Positions 17,446 through 26,486 of a DNA stretch of 64,000 nt are shown here, one piece after another; position 1 is the first letter of the stretch, and each line of letters begins with the position of its first letter. The DNA comes from Amycolatopsis palatopharyngis (lineage in GTDB: Bacteria > Actinomycetota > Actinomycetes > Mycobacteriales > Pseudonocardiaceae): NCBI RefSeq assembly GCF_003385185.1, contig NZ_PQHZ01000010.1, positions 1 through 64,000 on the forward strand, read 5' to 3'. Under the pieces are notes generated by a model, which saw nothing but the letters and a program-made list of their open reading frames with translations, did not search any database and was not told where the DNA came from. The position numbers were made by a program, and so were the translations under genes.

Positions 17446-18030
17446 ATGGGGGACGGGAAGAGGGTCGCGGTCGCCGCACTGGTACTGCTTTCGGTGGGCG
17501 CGTGCGGGCAGGGGGACACCGCACTGACCCGATCTACCACGACGTCGGGGACCACCTTCACCCCGGCGCCCACGGTGTGGCGGCCGAGTGAGCCCGCGAA
17601 CCCGGAACCGAAGGCATGCCCCGATTCCGGTGTGCGTCACGAGGCGGGTCAGGTGGAGGCGGCGCTCGGGCACCGCGCGGTCGTGCTGACCCTGGTCAAC
17701 TGTGGGTCCGTCCCGCGAGTTGTCACCGGTTACCCTGCCGTTGCCGTTCTTGACCCGGCCGGAGTACCCGTGGACGTCGAGGTGCGACACGATTCCTCCT
17801 ATATGGCAATAGATCCCGGACCGAAGACGATCGAGCTCGACCCCGGAGACTCGCTGCTGTCCGTCGTCGCGTGGTCGGCGACGGTCACCGACGGCGAGTC
17901 CGAGACCGGGGCCGCGCTGGCGGTCTCGTCGTTGCCAGGGCAGAAGCCGCAGACTCTCGAAGTGGAAACCGACCTGGGTACCACCGGCGAGATCGAGGTG
18001 ACCGCCTGGGATGTGGCGCTCGCCAGGTGA
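17446..18030 (+). CDS. DUF4232-type lipoprotein
   Basis: 194 residues. Lipobox LSVGAC places the lipidated Cys at about residue 20, followed by a Thr/Ser/Pro linker. The remaining part (about 55-194) has the DUF4232 layout: VEAALGHRAVVLTLVNCG, GYPAVAVLDPAG, LDPGDSLLSVVAWSAT. It should be anchored on the outer face of the membrane; the function is unknown. The start is ATG 17446, only about 150 bases from the divergent aminotransferase start. Confidence 0.8.
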   Translation: MGDGKRVAVAALVLLSVGACGQGDTALTRSTTTSGTTFTPAPTVWRPSEPANPEPKACPDSGVRHEAGQVEAALGHRAVVLTLVNCGSVPRVVTGYPAVAVLDPAGVPVDVEVRHDSSYMAIDPGPKTIELDPGDSLLSVVAWSATVTDGESETGAALAVSSLPGQKPQTLEVETDLGTTGEIEVTAWDVALAR

Positions 18031-18232
18031 GTCGCGAATCCGCGAGTCACCGGAGCGCTCCGGTATCGAGTTGGAAGTATTTTGGCTCGATCCTTTCCCT
18101 TGCTGATGAGATGTTGCCTCCGCCATGGTGCTGACATGTTCTGGCGCAACGGTTTCTCGTGCACGTCGCGACCGCGATGGCTCGTGGTGGCGCCCGTACA
18201 GCCAGTTCGACCAAGCTGAACTTGGAGAGACC

Positions 18233-19273
18233 ATGGGGATCATCCGGAAACCAGAACGGTGGCCGATGCTCTCGGCCACCGCCTGCACCGACGCCGCGCC
18301 CCGCCCCGGACGCGGACTGCGGGTGGTGCTCGCGGCCGCGCTGACGTTCGTCGTCGGCGCGGCGTTGATGCCGGCCGTGGCTCAGCCAGCTACCGCTGCC
18401 GGTGCGCCCGCCGGCATGCACAGGTTCGTGGTGGCGGTCGGAAAAGTGGACGCCGGTTCGCGGCAGAACTGGGTACGTCTCGCCAACTACTCGTTGACGG
18501 CCGATGGCAAGGCTTATGAGTCGCACTTCCACTGGACCCAGCGCTCGCCCGGCAAGCGGAGCTATACCGGAGTGCGTGGGGTGGGCTGCCGTGCCCGATC
18601 CTGTCAGGTTCAGACGGCCACGGGATTCCAGGCCAGTTCGCCGCCGCGGAAGCTGCAGGGAACGTACACCGTTACCGGATCGGTGTTGCGAATCCAGTGG
18701 GACGGCAACGGCTGGGAGGAGTGGACCGTGAGCCAGCCGATCGAGGGCAAGCTGGCGAAACTCGCGTTCAAGCGCAGCTCGTTCGGCGCGACCCACGGCT
18801 ATGGTTACGGAAGCAATGCGAAGTGGAACGACAGGGCGTCCATGGCCACGATCGCCGCGGCCGACCACGGCGAGTTCCGGCACGACTATCACCTGTGGAA
18901 GACCAACTCCGGAAAGCCCTACGTCGATGAGGGCTCCGGCAGTCCTTTCTGGATGCGGGATTGGCAGCGCTGCGACAGCGCACGTTGTCTCGGCGGGACG
19001 ACGACGGCCACGCAGTACTATCTGGGCACGGCCAACTCCAGCTCCACGGACCGGCGTAACACCCTGTGGCACTGGCGTACCGCGCTCGCGGACAATCGGG
19101 GTGAGTACTGCTACACCGGCAACTCGCACGTGAAGCCGATGATGCAGATCATCGACAGCGACGGCGGATTCCACGGCTGGGTCGCGGTAGAGGCATCGTT
19201 CAACGAGAGCTCTCCCAGTCAGGGCCGTGATGCCGACGACATCGGGGTCTTCCAGATCAGCCGGTTCCCCTGA
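18233..19273 (+). CDS. Secreted protein of unknown family
   Basis: 346 residues. A long N-terminal region is followed by a hydrophobic signal helix (LRVVLAAALTFVVGAALMPAVAQPATAA, cut near residue 61). The mature part is rich in aromatic residues and small polar turns, with paired Cys (GCRARSC; RCDSARC; YCYTG), typical of an oxidised extracellular protein. I do not recognise a domain. ATG 18233 follows GGAGAGACC. Neighbours are unrelated, and it looks monocistronic. Confidence 0.65.
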   Translation: MGIIRKPERWPMLSATACTDAAPRPGRGLRVVLAAALTFVVGAALMPAVAQPATAAGAPAGMHRFVVAVGKVDAGSRQNWVRLANYSLTADGKAYESHFHWTQRSPGKRSYTGVRGVGCRARSCQVQTATGFQASSPPRKLQGTYTVTGSVLRIQWDGNGWEEWTVSQPIEGKLAKLAFKRSSFGATHGYGYGSNAKWNDRASMATIAAADHGEFRHDYHLWKTNSGKPYVDEGSGSPFWMRDWQRCDSARCLGGTTTATQYYLGTANSSSTDRRNTLWHWRTALADNRGEYCYTGNSHVKPMMQIIDSDGGFHGWVAVEASFNESSPSQGRDADDIGVFQISRFP

Positions 19274-19331
19274 ACCCATCCCCTGGAACTCCCCCTGGCC
19301 CCTTCCTGGCCTTCGTCCTCCCCCTGGACCA

Positions 19332-19365
19332 CCCGATCGCACTTTCCCGGGAAAGTGCGATCGGG
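19332..19365. repeat. TTTCCCGGGAAA palindrome, copy 1 (34-bp perfect)
   Basis: Perfect palindrome of 17-base arms centred on CCC|GGG, extending the shared core GCACTTTCCCGGGAAAGTGC by ATC and CCCG outward. It lies about 60 bases after a gene end and before the DoxX gene. It could act as a terminator-like hairpin, a protein-binding site or a dispersed REP-like element. Confidence 0.8.
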
Positions 19366-19476
19366 ACCCGGGGCGGGTGCGGTTCGGGGCGCTGTCACAT
19401 TCGCGATGCCGGCCGTGTCAGGACAGTGACGAGCTCGAACCGCCCGTCATTCGCAAGCAGACGAGGAGAATCGTTG

Positions 19477-19824
19477 ATGTCTACCGCGTACGTCGTCGTC
19501 ACTGTTCTGGCAGCCGCGATGGTGGCCTTCTCGGCCGGCTCCGTGTTCTTTCGATCCACCTGGGTGGTGGAACCCTTGACCCAGTACGGCGTCCCCCGCT
19601 CCTGGTGGCCCTGGCTGGGCACGGCGAAGGCCGCAGGCGCCGCGGGGCTGCTGGCTGGCCTGCTGGTGCCGTTCGTCGGCCTCCTGGCCGGAATCGGGCT
19701 TGTGGTGTATTTCGCCGGAGCCGTCGCCACGGTGGTCCGCGCGCACTCGTACTCGCACATCCCGTTCCCGTTGCTGTACCTGGCGCCGGTGGTTGGGTCG
19801 CTGGCCCTGGGCTTCGCCGCCTAG
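19477..19824 (+). CDS. DoxX-like integral membrane protein
   Basis: 116 residues with four hydrophobic helices. The pattern FSAGSVFFRSTWVVEPLTQYGVPRSWWPWLGTAKAAGAAGLLAGL, ending in a small-residue-rich last helix, fits the DoxX-like family of small actinobacterial membrane proteins of uncertain function. ATG 19477 is preceded by GAGGAG. It stands between the palindrome at 19332 and the MFS gene, about 86 bases ahead of that gene. Confidence 0.78.
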   Translation: MSTAYVVVTVLAAAMVAFSAGSVFFRSTWVVEPLTQYGVPRSWWPWLGTAKAAGAAGLLAGLLVPFVGLLAGIGLVVYFAGAVATVVRAHSYSHIPFPLLYLAPVVGSLALGFAA

Positions 19825-19909
19825 GGCGGTTCGCGAATTGGCGGATTAGCGATACTGACAGGCAGTTTCTCGGAAGCGGGACAACTCCCGGAGCGGTGAG
19901 CATGGGGAG

Positions 19910-21079
19910 GTGTCAAGAAACAAACTGATCATCCTGCTGTCTGCCGGCCATGCCTGTGTGGACGTCTACCAGGGCGCGGTGGCCGCGCTCGTCCCCTTCT
20001 TCGTGGCCGAACGCGCGTACACCTTCGCCGCGGTCTCGGGAGTCGTGCTCGCCGCTTCGTTGTTGTCCTCGGTGGCGCAACCGCTGTTCGGTGCGCTGAC
20101 CGACCGCTGGTCACTGCCCTGGCTGCTGCCGGTCAGCACGATCGTCGGCGGGCTGGGAATCGCGCTGAGTGGCATCACCGGTTCCTACCCGCTGACGCTC
20201 GTTTTCGTTGCTGTGTCCGGGATCGGCGTCGCCGCCTATCATCCCGAGTCCGCCCGCCTCGCCCGAATCGCGGGCCGGGGCAGTCACTCGGCGATGAGTT
20301 GGTTCGCCCTCGGTGGCAACATCGGGTTCGCCCTCGCGCCCCTCTTGGTCGCCGCTGTTGTCGCGACCGGCGGTTTGCGGCTCTCGCCGTTGCTCATGGT
20401 GCCGGCCATCGCGGGCAGCGTGCTGTGCCTGCCCGTTCTGCGCGCACTGTCCAGGACCGCACACACCGGTTCCCGTACGGAAGCCGCGCCGGGGGCCGAC
20501 GACAGGAAGTCGTTCCTGAAGCTGTCGCTGGCGGTCGTATGCCGGTCCATTGTGTTCGTCGGCCTGAGCGCGTTCATCTCGCTCTATGCCCAGCAGCGTA
20601 CGGCGAGCGGAGTCGCCGCCGGTACCGTGGCGCTGTTCGTGCTCTACCTCGGTGGAGCGATGGGTACCGTCCTCGGTGGCCGGCTGGCCGATCGCTGGCA
20701 GCGGGTTCGCGTCGTGCGCTGGTCCTATCTGCTCACGGTGGGCGCGGTCGCAGGTGTCGTTTTCGTTCCCGGTCCCGCGTTCTACGTTTTCGTCGCGCTG
20801 ACCTCTGTCGGCCTCTATGTCCCGTTCTCGTTGCAGGTCACCCTCGCGCAGGACTACCTGCCCTCCCGCGTCGGCACGGCCAGCGGCATCACCCTTGGCC
20901 TGACCGTGAGCATCGGTGGACTCGCGAGCCCTCTCATCGGCGGCCTCGCCGACGCCACCTCTCTGCGGTGGGCCCTCGTCCCATTGATCGCACTGCCAGC
21001 CCTGAGCTGGCTGCTGTTCCGGGCACTGCCCGAACCGGCGGCGCCCAAACTGCCTGACGCCAGTCCGGTCCCCGCTTGA
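19910..21079 (+). CDS. MFS transporter, fosmidomycin-resistance (Fsr) type
   Basis: 389-residue, 12-helix major facilitator protein. The N-terminus LLSAGHACVDVYQGAVAALVPFF and the segment GVAAYHPESARLA are hallmarks of the Fsr-like group, which exports fosmidomycin and other small molecules. Motif A repeats appear as GALTDRW and GGRLADRW. The start is GTG 19910 just behind GGGGAG. It converges on iolD with 68 bases between, containing a 14-bp GC palindrome. Confidence 0.87.
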   Translation: MSRNKLIILLSAGHACVDVYQGAVAALVPFFVAERAYTFAAVSGVVLAASLLSSVAQPLFGALTDRWSLPWLLPVSTIVGGLGIALSGITGSYPLTLVFVAVSGIGVAAYHPESARLARIAGRGSHSAMSWFALGGNIGFALAPLLVAAVVATGGLRLSPLLMVPAIAGSVLCLPVLRALSRTAHTGSRTEAAPGADDRKSFLKLSLAVVCRSIVFVGLSAFISLYAQQRTASGVAAGTVALFVLYLGGAMGTVLGGRLADRWQRVRVVRWSYLLTVGAVAGVVFVPGPAFYVFVALTSVGLYVPFSLQVTLAQDYLPSRVGTASGITLGLTVSIGGLASPLIGGLADATSLRWALVPLIALPALSWLLFRALPEPAAPKLPDASPVPA

Positions 21080-21147
21080 CCGGCGCCGGTCCTCGCCCGA
21101 AACCCTGTCCGCGCCGGGTGGAACGGAATGCGTGCTCGTACCGGGTT

Positions 21148-23004
21148 TCAGCGAGAACTTTCGTCAGGCGGCGCGAGGTAACGCAACTGCGCCGCCTTGT
21201 GCGGGGCGAGTTCGGCATGTCCTGCCAGGTGTTCGGGCACACCCACCTCCCACCACGCGCCCGCCTCGGTCCAGGCCGCCGGGTGAGTGCGGATCACCAC
21301 GACCGCAGGCCGCCGTTGCCGCAGCGCCGCGGTCCTGGCCTCACGGTAGGCCGCGGCGAGATCCGCGACCGTCGAGGCGGTGAACACCGCACAACCCAGT
21401 GCGCGGGCGTGCGCCGCGAAGTCGACCCGTGGCGGGTCCGCGTGCTTACTGCGGCAGTCGGCGTACAGGTTGTTGAACGGGGCGTCGCCCTGGCCCTCCT
21501 GCAACCGAGCGATCACCGCGTACCCGTCGTTGTCGCAGACCACCGCGACGAACGGGTGACCGGCGAATGCGGCGGAGAACAGTTCGGAGTTGAGCATCAG
21601 GTACGAGCCGTCACCGAGCAGGGTGGTGACCACACCCGCAGGCCGGGCCATCGCCGCGCCCCAGGCGCCGGCCAGTTCGTAGCCCATGCAGGAAAACCCG
21701 TACTCGACATCCATTGTGGACACCCCGGTGGCGCGCCAGCCGCCGATCAGTTCGCCGGGCAGTCCGCCGGAGGCGGTCAGCACGTAGTCCTCCGGCCCGG
21801 TCTGCTCATTGACCACCCCCACCATCTGCGCGTAGGTCGGCGGCTCGCCGCCCGGCGTGCGCAGTGCGTCGATATGCGCGTCCCAGCGGGCGCGTTCGCG
21901 GGCCGGACGTACTGTCCACTCCTCGTCCGCGCGCCACTGCGCCAACGACTCGCTCAGCTCGGCCAGTCCCGCATCGGCATCGCCCACCACCGCGAGCGCC
22001 CCGTGTTTGACCGCGTCGAACCGGGCCGCGTTGAGGGTCACCAGCCGCATATCGGGGGAGAACACCGTCCACGACGCGGTGGTGAAATCCTGCAACCTGG
22101 TGCCCACCGCCAGCACCACGTCGGCTTCCGCCGCCAGCCGGTTCGCCGAAGCCGACCCGGTGATGCCCAGTGGTCCGGCGTGCAGCGGATGATCGTGCGG
22201 CACCAGCGTGCGCCCGGCCGTGGTCTCGGTGACCGGCACGCGGTGCCGCTCGGCGAACCGCAGCGCCCGCCCGGCTGCCCCCGAGTAGCGGACCCCGCCG
22301 CCCAGCACCAGCAGTGGCCGCCGAGCCCGCCGGAGTACGGCCGCGGCATCGTCCAGCGAACCAGGATCGGGGCGTGGCCGGGGTACCCGGTGAATCCGCG
22401 GCGCGAACAGGGCATCCGGGAAGTCGAACGTCTCCGCCTGCACGTCCTGCGGCAGTGCCAGGGTGACGGGTCCGCAGTCGGCGGGATCGGTGAGCACCCT
22501 GGCCACCTGCGGCAACGTCGCGATCAGCTGCTCGGGTCTCGTGATGCGGTCGAAGTAGCGGCTCACGGCGCGGAACGCGTCGTTCACCGTCGCCGTCGGA
22601 TCGCCGAAATGCTCGACCTGCTGCAGCACCGGGTCCGGAGCGCGGCCCGCGAAGGTGTCGCCGGGCAGCAACAACAGCGGCAGCCGGTTGGCGTGCGCCA
22701 CCCCCGCCGCGGTGACCATGTTCAACGCACCGGGGCCGATCGAGGAAGTCACGACGCCCACCTGGCGGCGGTGGGTGGCCCGCGTGTACCCCACCGCGGC
22801 AAGCGCCATCCCTTGCTCGGTGTGCCCGCGCCACACCGGTAGCTCCTCGCGATGTTCCGCCAGCGCGCTGCCGAGACCGAGCACGTTGCCGTGGCCGAAG
22901 ATCGCGAACACCCCGGGGAACAGGGGAACCTCCCTGCCGTCCAGCAGTTCCGAGCGCTGTGCCAGTAACCAGCGAACCAGCGCCTGCGCGGTGGTGAGTC
23001 GCAT
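21148..23004 (-). CDS. iolD: 3D-(3,5/4)-trihydroxycyclohexane-1,2-dione hydrolase
   Basis: 618-residue thiamine-diphosphate enzyme that opens the ring of trihydroxycyclohexanedione to 5-deoxy-glucuronate in inositol breakdown. The N-terminal ThDP fold has FPGVFAIFGHGNVLGLG, then the catalytic Glu region GHTEQGMALAAVGYTRA. The C-terminal half has MGYELAGAWGAAMA and the GDGSYLMLNSE motif (GDG...N) binding Mg-ThDP. ATG 23004 overlaps the iolB stop as ATGA and has AAGGAG upstream; longer reading frames upstream are inside iolB. It is the last gene of the minus-strand inositol operon. Confidence 0.94.
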   Translation of the reverse strand: MRLTTAQALVRWLLAQRSELLDGREVPLFPGVFAIFGHGNVLGLGSALAEHREELPVWRGHTEQGMALAAVGYTRATHRRQVGVVTSSIGPGALNMVTAAGVAHANRLPLLLLPGDTFAGRAPDPVLQQVEHFGDPTATVNDAFRAVSRYFDRITRPEQLIATLPQVARVLTDPADCGPVTLALPQDVQAETFDFPDALFAPRIHRVPRPRPDPGSLDDAAAVLRRARRPLLVLGGGVRYSGAAGRALRFAERHRVPVTETTAGRTLVPHDHPLHAGPLGITGSASANRLAAEADVVLAVGTRLQDFTTASWTVFSPDMRLVTLNAARFDAVKHGALAVVGDADAGLAELSESLAQWRADEEWTVRPARERARWDAHIDALRTPGGEPPTYAQMVGVVNEQTGPEDYVLTASGGLPGELIGGWRATGVSTMDVEYGFSCMGYELAGAWGAAMARPAGVVTTLLGDGSYLMLNSELFSAAFAGHPFVAVVCDNDGYAVIARLQEGQGDAPFNNLYADCRSKHADPPRVDFAAHARALGCAVFTASTVADLAAAYREARTAALRQRRPAVVVIRTHPAAWTEAGAWWEVGVPEHLAGHAELAPHKAAQLRYLAPPDESSR

Positions 23005-23870
23005 CAGGACACTCCTTCCGCGTTCGTCATCGGGCACCGTGGGTCCAACTCCTGGTGCTGCCAGGTGTCGCGTACCCAGCCGTGCGCCGGGTCGTCGCAG
23101 AAGGCCATCGACCGCTCCTCGGCGGGGCCGGCCAGCACGTTCAGGTAGTACATCGGGTATCCGGGCGCCGCGACGCATGGTCCGTGGTAGCCCCGGGGGA
23201 TCAGGAAGACGTCGCCGTCGCGCACCGCCACGTTCTCGTCGAGTGCACCGTCGGCGGTGTAGGTGCGATGCAGCCCGAAGCCGCCCGCACCAGAAATCCG
23301 GAAGTAGTAGACCTCCTCATTGACCACCTCGCATTCGGTCGCCTCGTCGTGCTTGTGCGGCGGGTAGGACGACCAGTTGCCGTCCGGGGTGATCAGCTCG
23401 CAGGCATTGAGCTTGTCCGCGTGGTCCCACACCCCCGGCACACCGAAATTGCTCACCTGCCGGGTCGCCCGGCCCCCTCCGCGTACCTCCACCGGCACGT
23501 TCTCCGCGGGGCCGTACAGCGGTGAAAGCCTGCGCGTGCAGCGCGCCATCGGCAGTGCCACTTCGGCGCCGTTGACGGCGAGCAGTTCCACTTCGGCAGC
23601 GCGGGGCACGTAGGCGAAGTCGGTGACCCTGCTGAACACCGAGTCCCGGCCGTGTAGGACGAACCGTTCATCGTCGACACGCACCGTGCAGCCCCCGGAC
23701 AACGGCAGGATGAAGGCCTCGAACTCGCCGGTCTGGATCGTCCGAGCCACACCGGGCTCCAGCCGCAGCACCCGCAGCCCGGTGTAATGCCACCCGGCCC
23801 GCTCCGGCGTCAGCAACACCGGGTCGGCGCCGTCCCGCAACGTCCCCAATGGACGGTGCAACGAACTCAT
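23004..23870 (-). CDS. iolB: 5-deoxy-glucuronate isomerase
   Basis: 288 residues, two-cupin IolB protein converting 5-deoxy-glucuronate to 2-deoxy-5-keto-gluconate. Metal ligands are visible in SSYPPHKHDE (two His, Glu) and in the following cupin strands (EEVYYFRI, YHGPCVAAPGYPMYYLNVLAG). The length is normal. ATG 23870 overlaps the stop of the aldolase-like gene by ATGA and its own stop overlaps iolD, so translation is probably coupled. Confidence 0.95.
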   Translation of the reverse strand: MSSLHRPLGTLRDGADPVLLTPERAGWHYTGLRVLRLEPGVARTIQTGEFEAFILPLSGGCTVRVDDERFVLHGRDSVFSRVTDFAYVPRAAEVELLAVNGAEVALPMARCTRRLSPLYGPAENVPVEVRGGGRATRQVSNFGVPGVWDHADKLNACELITPDGNWSSYPPHKHDEATECEVVNEEVYYFRISGAGGFGLHRTYTADGALDENVAVRDGDVFLIPRGYHGPCVAAPGYPMYYLNVLAGPAEERSMAFCDDPAHGWVRDTWQHQELDPRCPMTNAEGVS

Positions 23871-24757
23871 CTCGCCGCCTCCAGTACCTTCGCCGCCGCG
23901 TCCACCGCCGCGCCCACGTCGCCGTCGGGCGGGTAGAGCAGTGCACGGCCCACCACGAGACCGCGAACACCTGGATGCCGCAATGCCCGCCCCCAGGACC
24001 GCAGGTCTGCCGCCGGATCGGGCGAGGGAATCCCACCGAGCACGACCATCGGCAGCGTCGTCGCATTCAGTGCGACGTCGTCCTCGGGTGCGGGCAGCTT
24101 GAGCCACGTGTGCGCCGAGGTCTCGCCGAGGCCGGAGGCCACCGTGACGGCTCGCGCCAGTGCGGCCGCATCGCGTCGCAGTCGCAGTCCGCCGCCGGGC
24201 TGTGCCTCGTATGGCAGGGGCTCCACCATCGCCATCAGCCCGTGCGCGGCGAGTTCGGAGACCGCCCGCGCGCAGGACTGCAGTGTCGGCACCGTCCCTG
24301 GGTCGGAATCCACCAGCCGTAGCAACATCTTCCCGCCGTCGAGGCCGCTTTCGGCGATCGCCCGAGCGGTGTAACCGGTGAAGCGGTCGTCGATCTCCCA
24401 GTCGGCGCCGGCCAGCCCGCCCCGGTTCATCGAACCGATCACCACCTTGTCGTGCAGCGCATCCAGCAGCAGCAGTTCTTCCACGACGTCCGGGGTGGCG
24501 AGCAGGCCGTCGACCGCCGGGTGTTCGAGCGCGACCAGCAACCGCTCCAGCAACGAGCGGCGGTCGGCCATCGCCAGCGAGTCGTCGCCGACTCCGAGCG
24601 CACCGCGGGCCGGATGGTCGGCGGCGACGAGGAACAGCGTGCCGTCGCCGGAAAGCAGCGAAGGGCGCCTGCGCCGGTTGCCGTAGGCGTGCGCCACCGC
24701 GCCCGGGTTGGTGGCGCGCGTACTCAACAGCTCCCGCCAGCGAGCGTCGGACATCAT
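23867..24757 (-). CDS. Cgl0159-type (beta/alpha)8 aldolase-like protein of iol clusters
   Basis: 296 residues. LFLVAADHPARGALGVG, then DALHDKVVIGSMNRGGLAG, GGKMLLRLVD, MVEPLPYE, LKLPAPED and LGGIP...GVRGLVVGRALLYP form a TIM-barrel series like class I DeoC/LacD aldolases. This family recurs in actinobacterial inositol operons (first noted as Cgl0159 in Corynebacterium). It probably serves as the 2-deoxy-5-keto-gluconate-6-phosphate aldolase (IolJ) step, for which no other candidate is present; that role is inference. The start overlaps the iolC stop (ATGA). Confidence 0.82.
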   Translation of the reverse strand: MMSDARWRELLSTRATNPGAVAHAYGNRRRRPSLLSGDGTLFLVAADHPARGALGVGDDSLAMADRRSLLERLLVALEHPAVDGLLATPDVVEELLLLDALHDKVVIGSMNRGGLAGADWEIDDRFTGYTARAIAESGLDGGKMLLRLVDSDPGTVPTLQSCARAVSELAAHGLMAMVEPLPYEAQPGGGLRLRRDAAALARAVTVASGLGETSAHTWLKLPAPEDDVALNATTLPMVVLGGIPSPDPAADLRSWGRALRHPGVRGLVVGRALLYPPDGDVGAAVDAAAKVLEAAR

Positions 24758-25689
24758 GTGCTCAGCAACTCCTCGATCTCCTCCGTGGTGGGCATGGCAT
24801 CGGCGCAGGCGAGCCGGGACGCGACCAGCGCACCGGCGGCATTGGCGTAGCGGGCTGTGCGAACGGGATCCCAGCCGGCCAGCAGTCCGTGTGCGAGCGC
24901 CCCGCCGAAACCGTCGCCCGCGCCGAGACCGCACACCACCCGCACCGGCCGTGGCGGCACCGTCCACGACCCGTCCGGCGTGGCCATCAGCACCCCGTCG
25001 GCCCCCAGCTTGATGATCGCCAGTCGTACCCCGCGGTCGAGCATCCGGCGCGCCGCTTCGGCCGGGTCGCCGCTGCCGACGGCCACTTCGGCCTCGACGC
25101 GGTTGCCCACGGCCACCGTCACGTGGTCGAGCAGCGCGCCGATCTCGGTGCGCGCGGTCGCCAGGTCCGGCCAGAACATCGGCCGGTAGTCCAGGTCCAG
25201 CACGGTGTTCGTGCGCCGCTCCCGGTGTTCCAGGATCTTGCGCTGCGTGCCGCGCGCGGGCTCGGTACAGACTCCGGTTCCGGTGACCCACAACAGCGGC
25301 ACCTGCCGTACCAGCTCCCACGGCACGTCCTCCTCGGTCAGCGTGAGGTCGGGTGCGACGGGGGAGCGATAGAACAGCAGCGGCGGATCCTCCGGCGGGT
25401 CCAGCGCGCAGAACACCACGGGTGTGCGCAGGTGTTCGGCGGTGCCGACGTGAGCGGCGGACACACCGAACCCCCGCAGTGCCGAGCGCACGTAGTCGCC
25501 GAAGCCGTCCGGCCCGACCTTGGTGAGCACCGCGGTGCGCCTGCCCAGCCGTGCGGCCGCCACCGCCACGTTGGTCGCGGTCCCGCCGAGTGACTTGGCG
25601 AACGTGCGTACCTCGGCCAGTGGCACCCCGCTCTGCTCGGGGTAGAGGTCCACCCCGACCCTGCCGATCGTCAGAACCTCCGGAGTCAC
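24754..25689 (-). CDS. iolC: 5-dehydro-2-deoxygluconokinase
   Basis: 311-residue PfkB-family sugar kinase that phosphorylates 2-deoxy-5-keto-gluconate. N-terminal [15 protein letters not shown] and [18 protein letters not shown] are PfkB signature 1; C-terminal [19 protein letters not shown] contains the catalytic Asp and anion hole (signature 2). Unlike the longer IolC proteins, there is no fused C-terminal aldolase domain; that role is probably taken by the next gene. GTG 25689 overlaps the stop of the ATPase gene (GTGA). Confidence 0.92.
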   Translation of the reverse strand: MTPEVLTIGRVGVDLYPEQSGVPLAEVRTFAKSLGGTATNVAVAAARLGRRTAVLTKVGPDGFGDYVRSALRGFGVSAAHVGTAEHLRTPVVFCALDPPEDPPLLFYRSPVAPDLTLTEEDVPWELVRQVPLLWVTGTGVCTEPARGTQRKILEHRERRTNTVLDLDYRPMFWPDLATARTEIGALLDHVTVAVGNRVEAEVAVGSGDPAEAARRMLDRGVRLAIIKLGADGVLMATPDGSWTVPPRPVRVVCGLGAGDGFGGALAHGLLAGWDPVRTARYANAAGALVASRLACADAMPTTEEIEELLST

Positions 25690-26486
25690 TGGCTCTCCAC
25701 CGAACGCAGCTCGTGCTCCAGTACCGCCAGTTCGCTGCCGCCTGCCATTTGCCTGGTCAGCTCGGGTAGTTCGATCTCCGACTTCTCGTAGCTGCCCAGC
25801 GGGGCACCGCGCTTGAGTAACAGGAACCGGTCGCCCACCGGATAGGCGTGGTGCGGGTTGTGCGTGATCAGCACGACACCGAGACCGCGGTCGCGGGCCT
25901 GGGCCACGTACCGCAGCACCACACCGGCCTGTTTGACCCCGAGCGCGGCGGTGGGCTCGTCGAGGATGAGGACCTTCGCGCCGAAGTACACCGCCCTGGC
26001 GATCGCCACGCACTGGCGTTCACCACCGGAAAGCGTGCCCACCGGCTGCTCCACGTCGCGCAGGTCGATGCCCATGTCGGCCAGCGCCTGTTTGGTGGTC
26101 GCCCTGCCCTTGCGGCGGTCGAGCAGCCGGATCGGCCCGAGGCGTCTCGTGGGTTCGGAGCCGAGGAAGAAGTTGCGCCACACGCTCATCAGCGGGACGA
26201 CCGCCAGATCTTGGTACACGGTGGCGATTCCGCGGTCGAGTGCGTCGCGGGGGGAGGCGAACCGCACGGGCTCACCCTCCACCAGGAACTCGCCCGAGTC
26301 GTGTTGGTGTACTCCGGCGAGGATTTTGATCAATGTCGACTTACCGGCACCGTTGTCCCCGAGCACGCAGGTGACCTCACCTGCCCTCACCACAGTGGAC
26401 ACATCGCGCAGGGCGATGACGCTGCCGTAGGTCTTGCCGATTTCGGCGACCTCGATCAGTGGCTGGTTTTTCGCCCTTTCGCTCAT
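25686..26486 (-). CDS. Sugar ABC transporter ATP-binding protein (probable inositol uptake)
   Basis: 266 residues with a single ATPase domain: Walker [11 protein letters not shown]-loop VYQDLAV, signature LSGGERQ, Walker [13 protein letters not shown], switch His in [11 protein letters not shown]2-family transporters for ribose or inositol usually use a double-length ATPase; this is the short form, as in FrcA, acting as a homodimer. It powers the permease encoded directly upstream. ATG 26486 overlaps the permease stop. Confidence 0.9.
   Translation of the reverse strand: MSERAKNQPLIEVAEIGKTYGSVIALRDVSTVVRAGEVTCVLGDNGAGKSTLIKILAGVHQHDSGEFLVEGEPVRFASPRDALDRGIATVYQDLAVVPLMSVWRNFFLGSEPTRRLGPIRLLDRRKGRATTKQALADMGIDLRDVEQPVGTLSGGERQCVAIARAVYFGAKVLILDEPTAALGVKQAGVVLRYVAQARDRGLGVVLITHNPHHAYPVGDRFLLLKRGAPLGSYEKSEIELPELTRQMAGGSELAVLEHELRSVESQ

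Noticed and set aside
21078..21091. GACCGGCGCCGGTC palindrome between the MFS gene and iolD
   Set aside because: Only 14 bases of pure GC alphabet beside convergent stops; it could be chance or a weak terminator.
21076..22842. Long open plus-strand frame (588 codons) opposite iolD
   Set aside because: Shadow of a thiamine-diphosphate enzyme; no family sequence and high Arg/Gly/Pro content.
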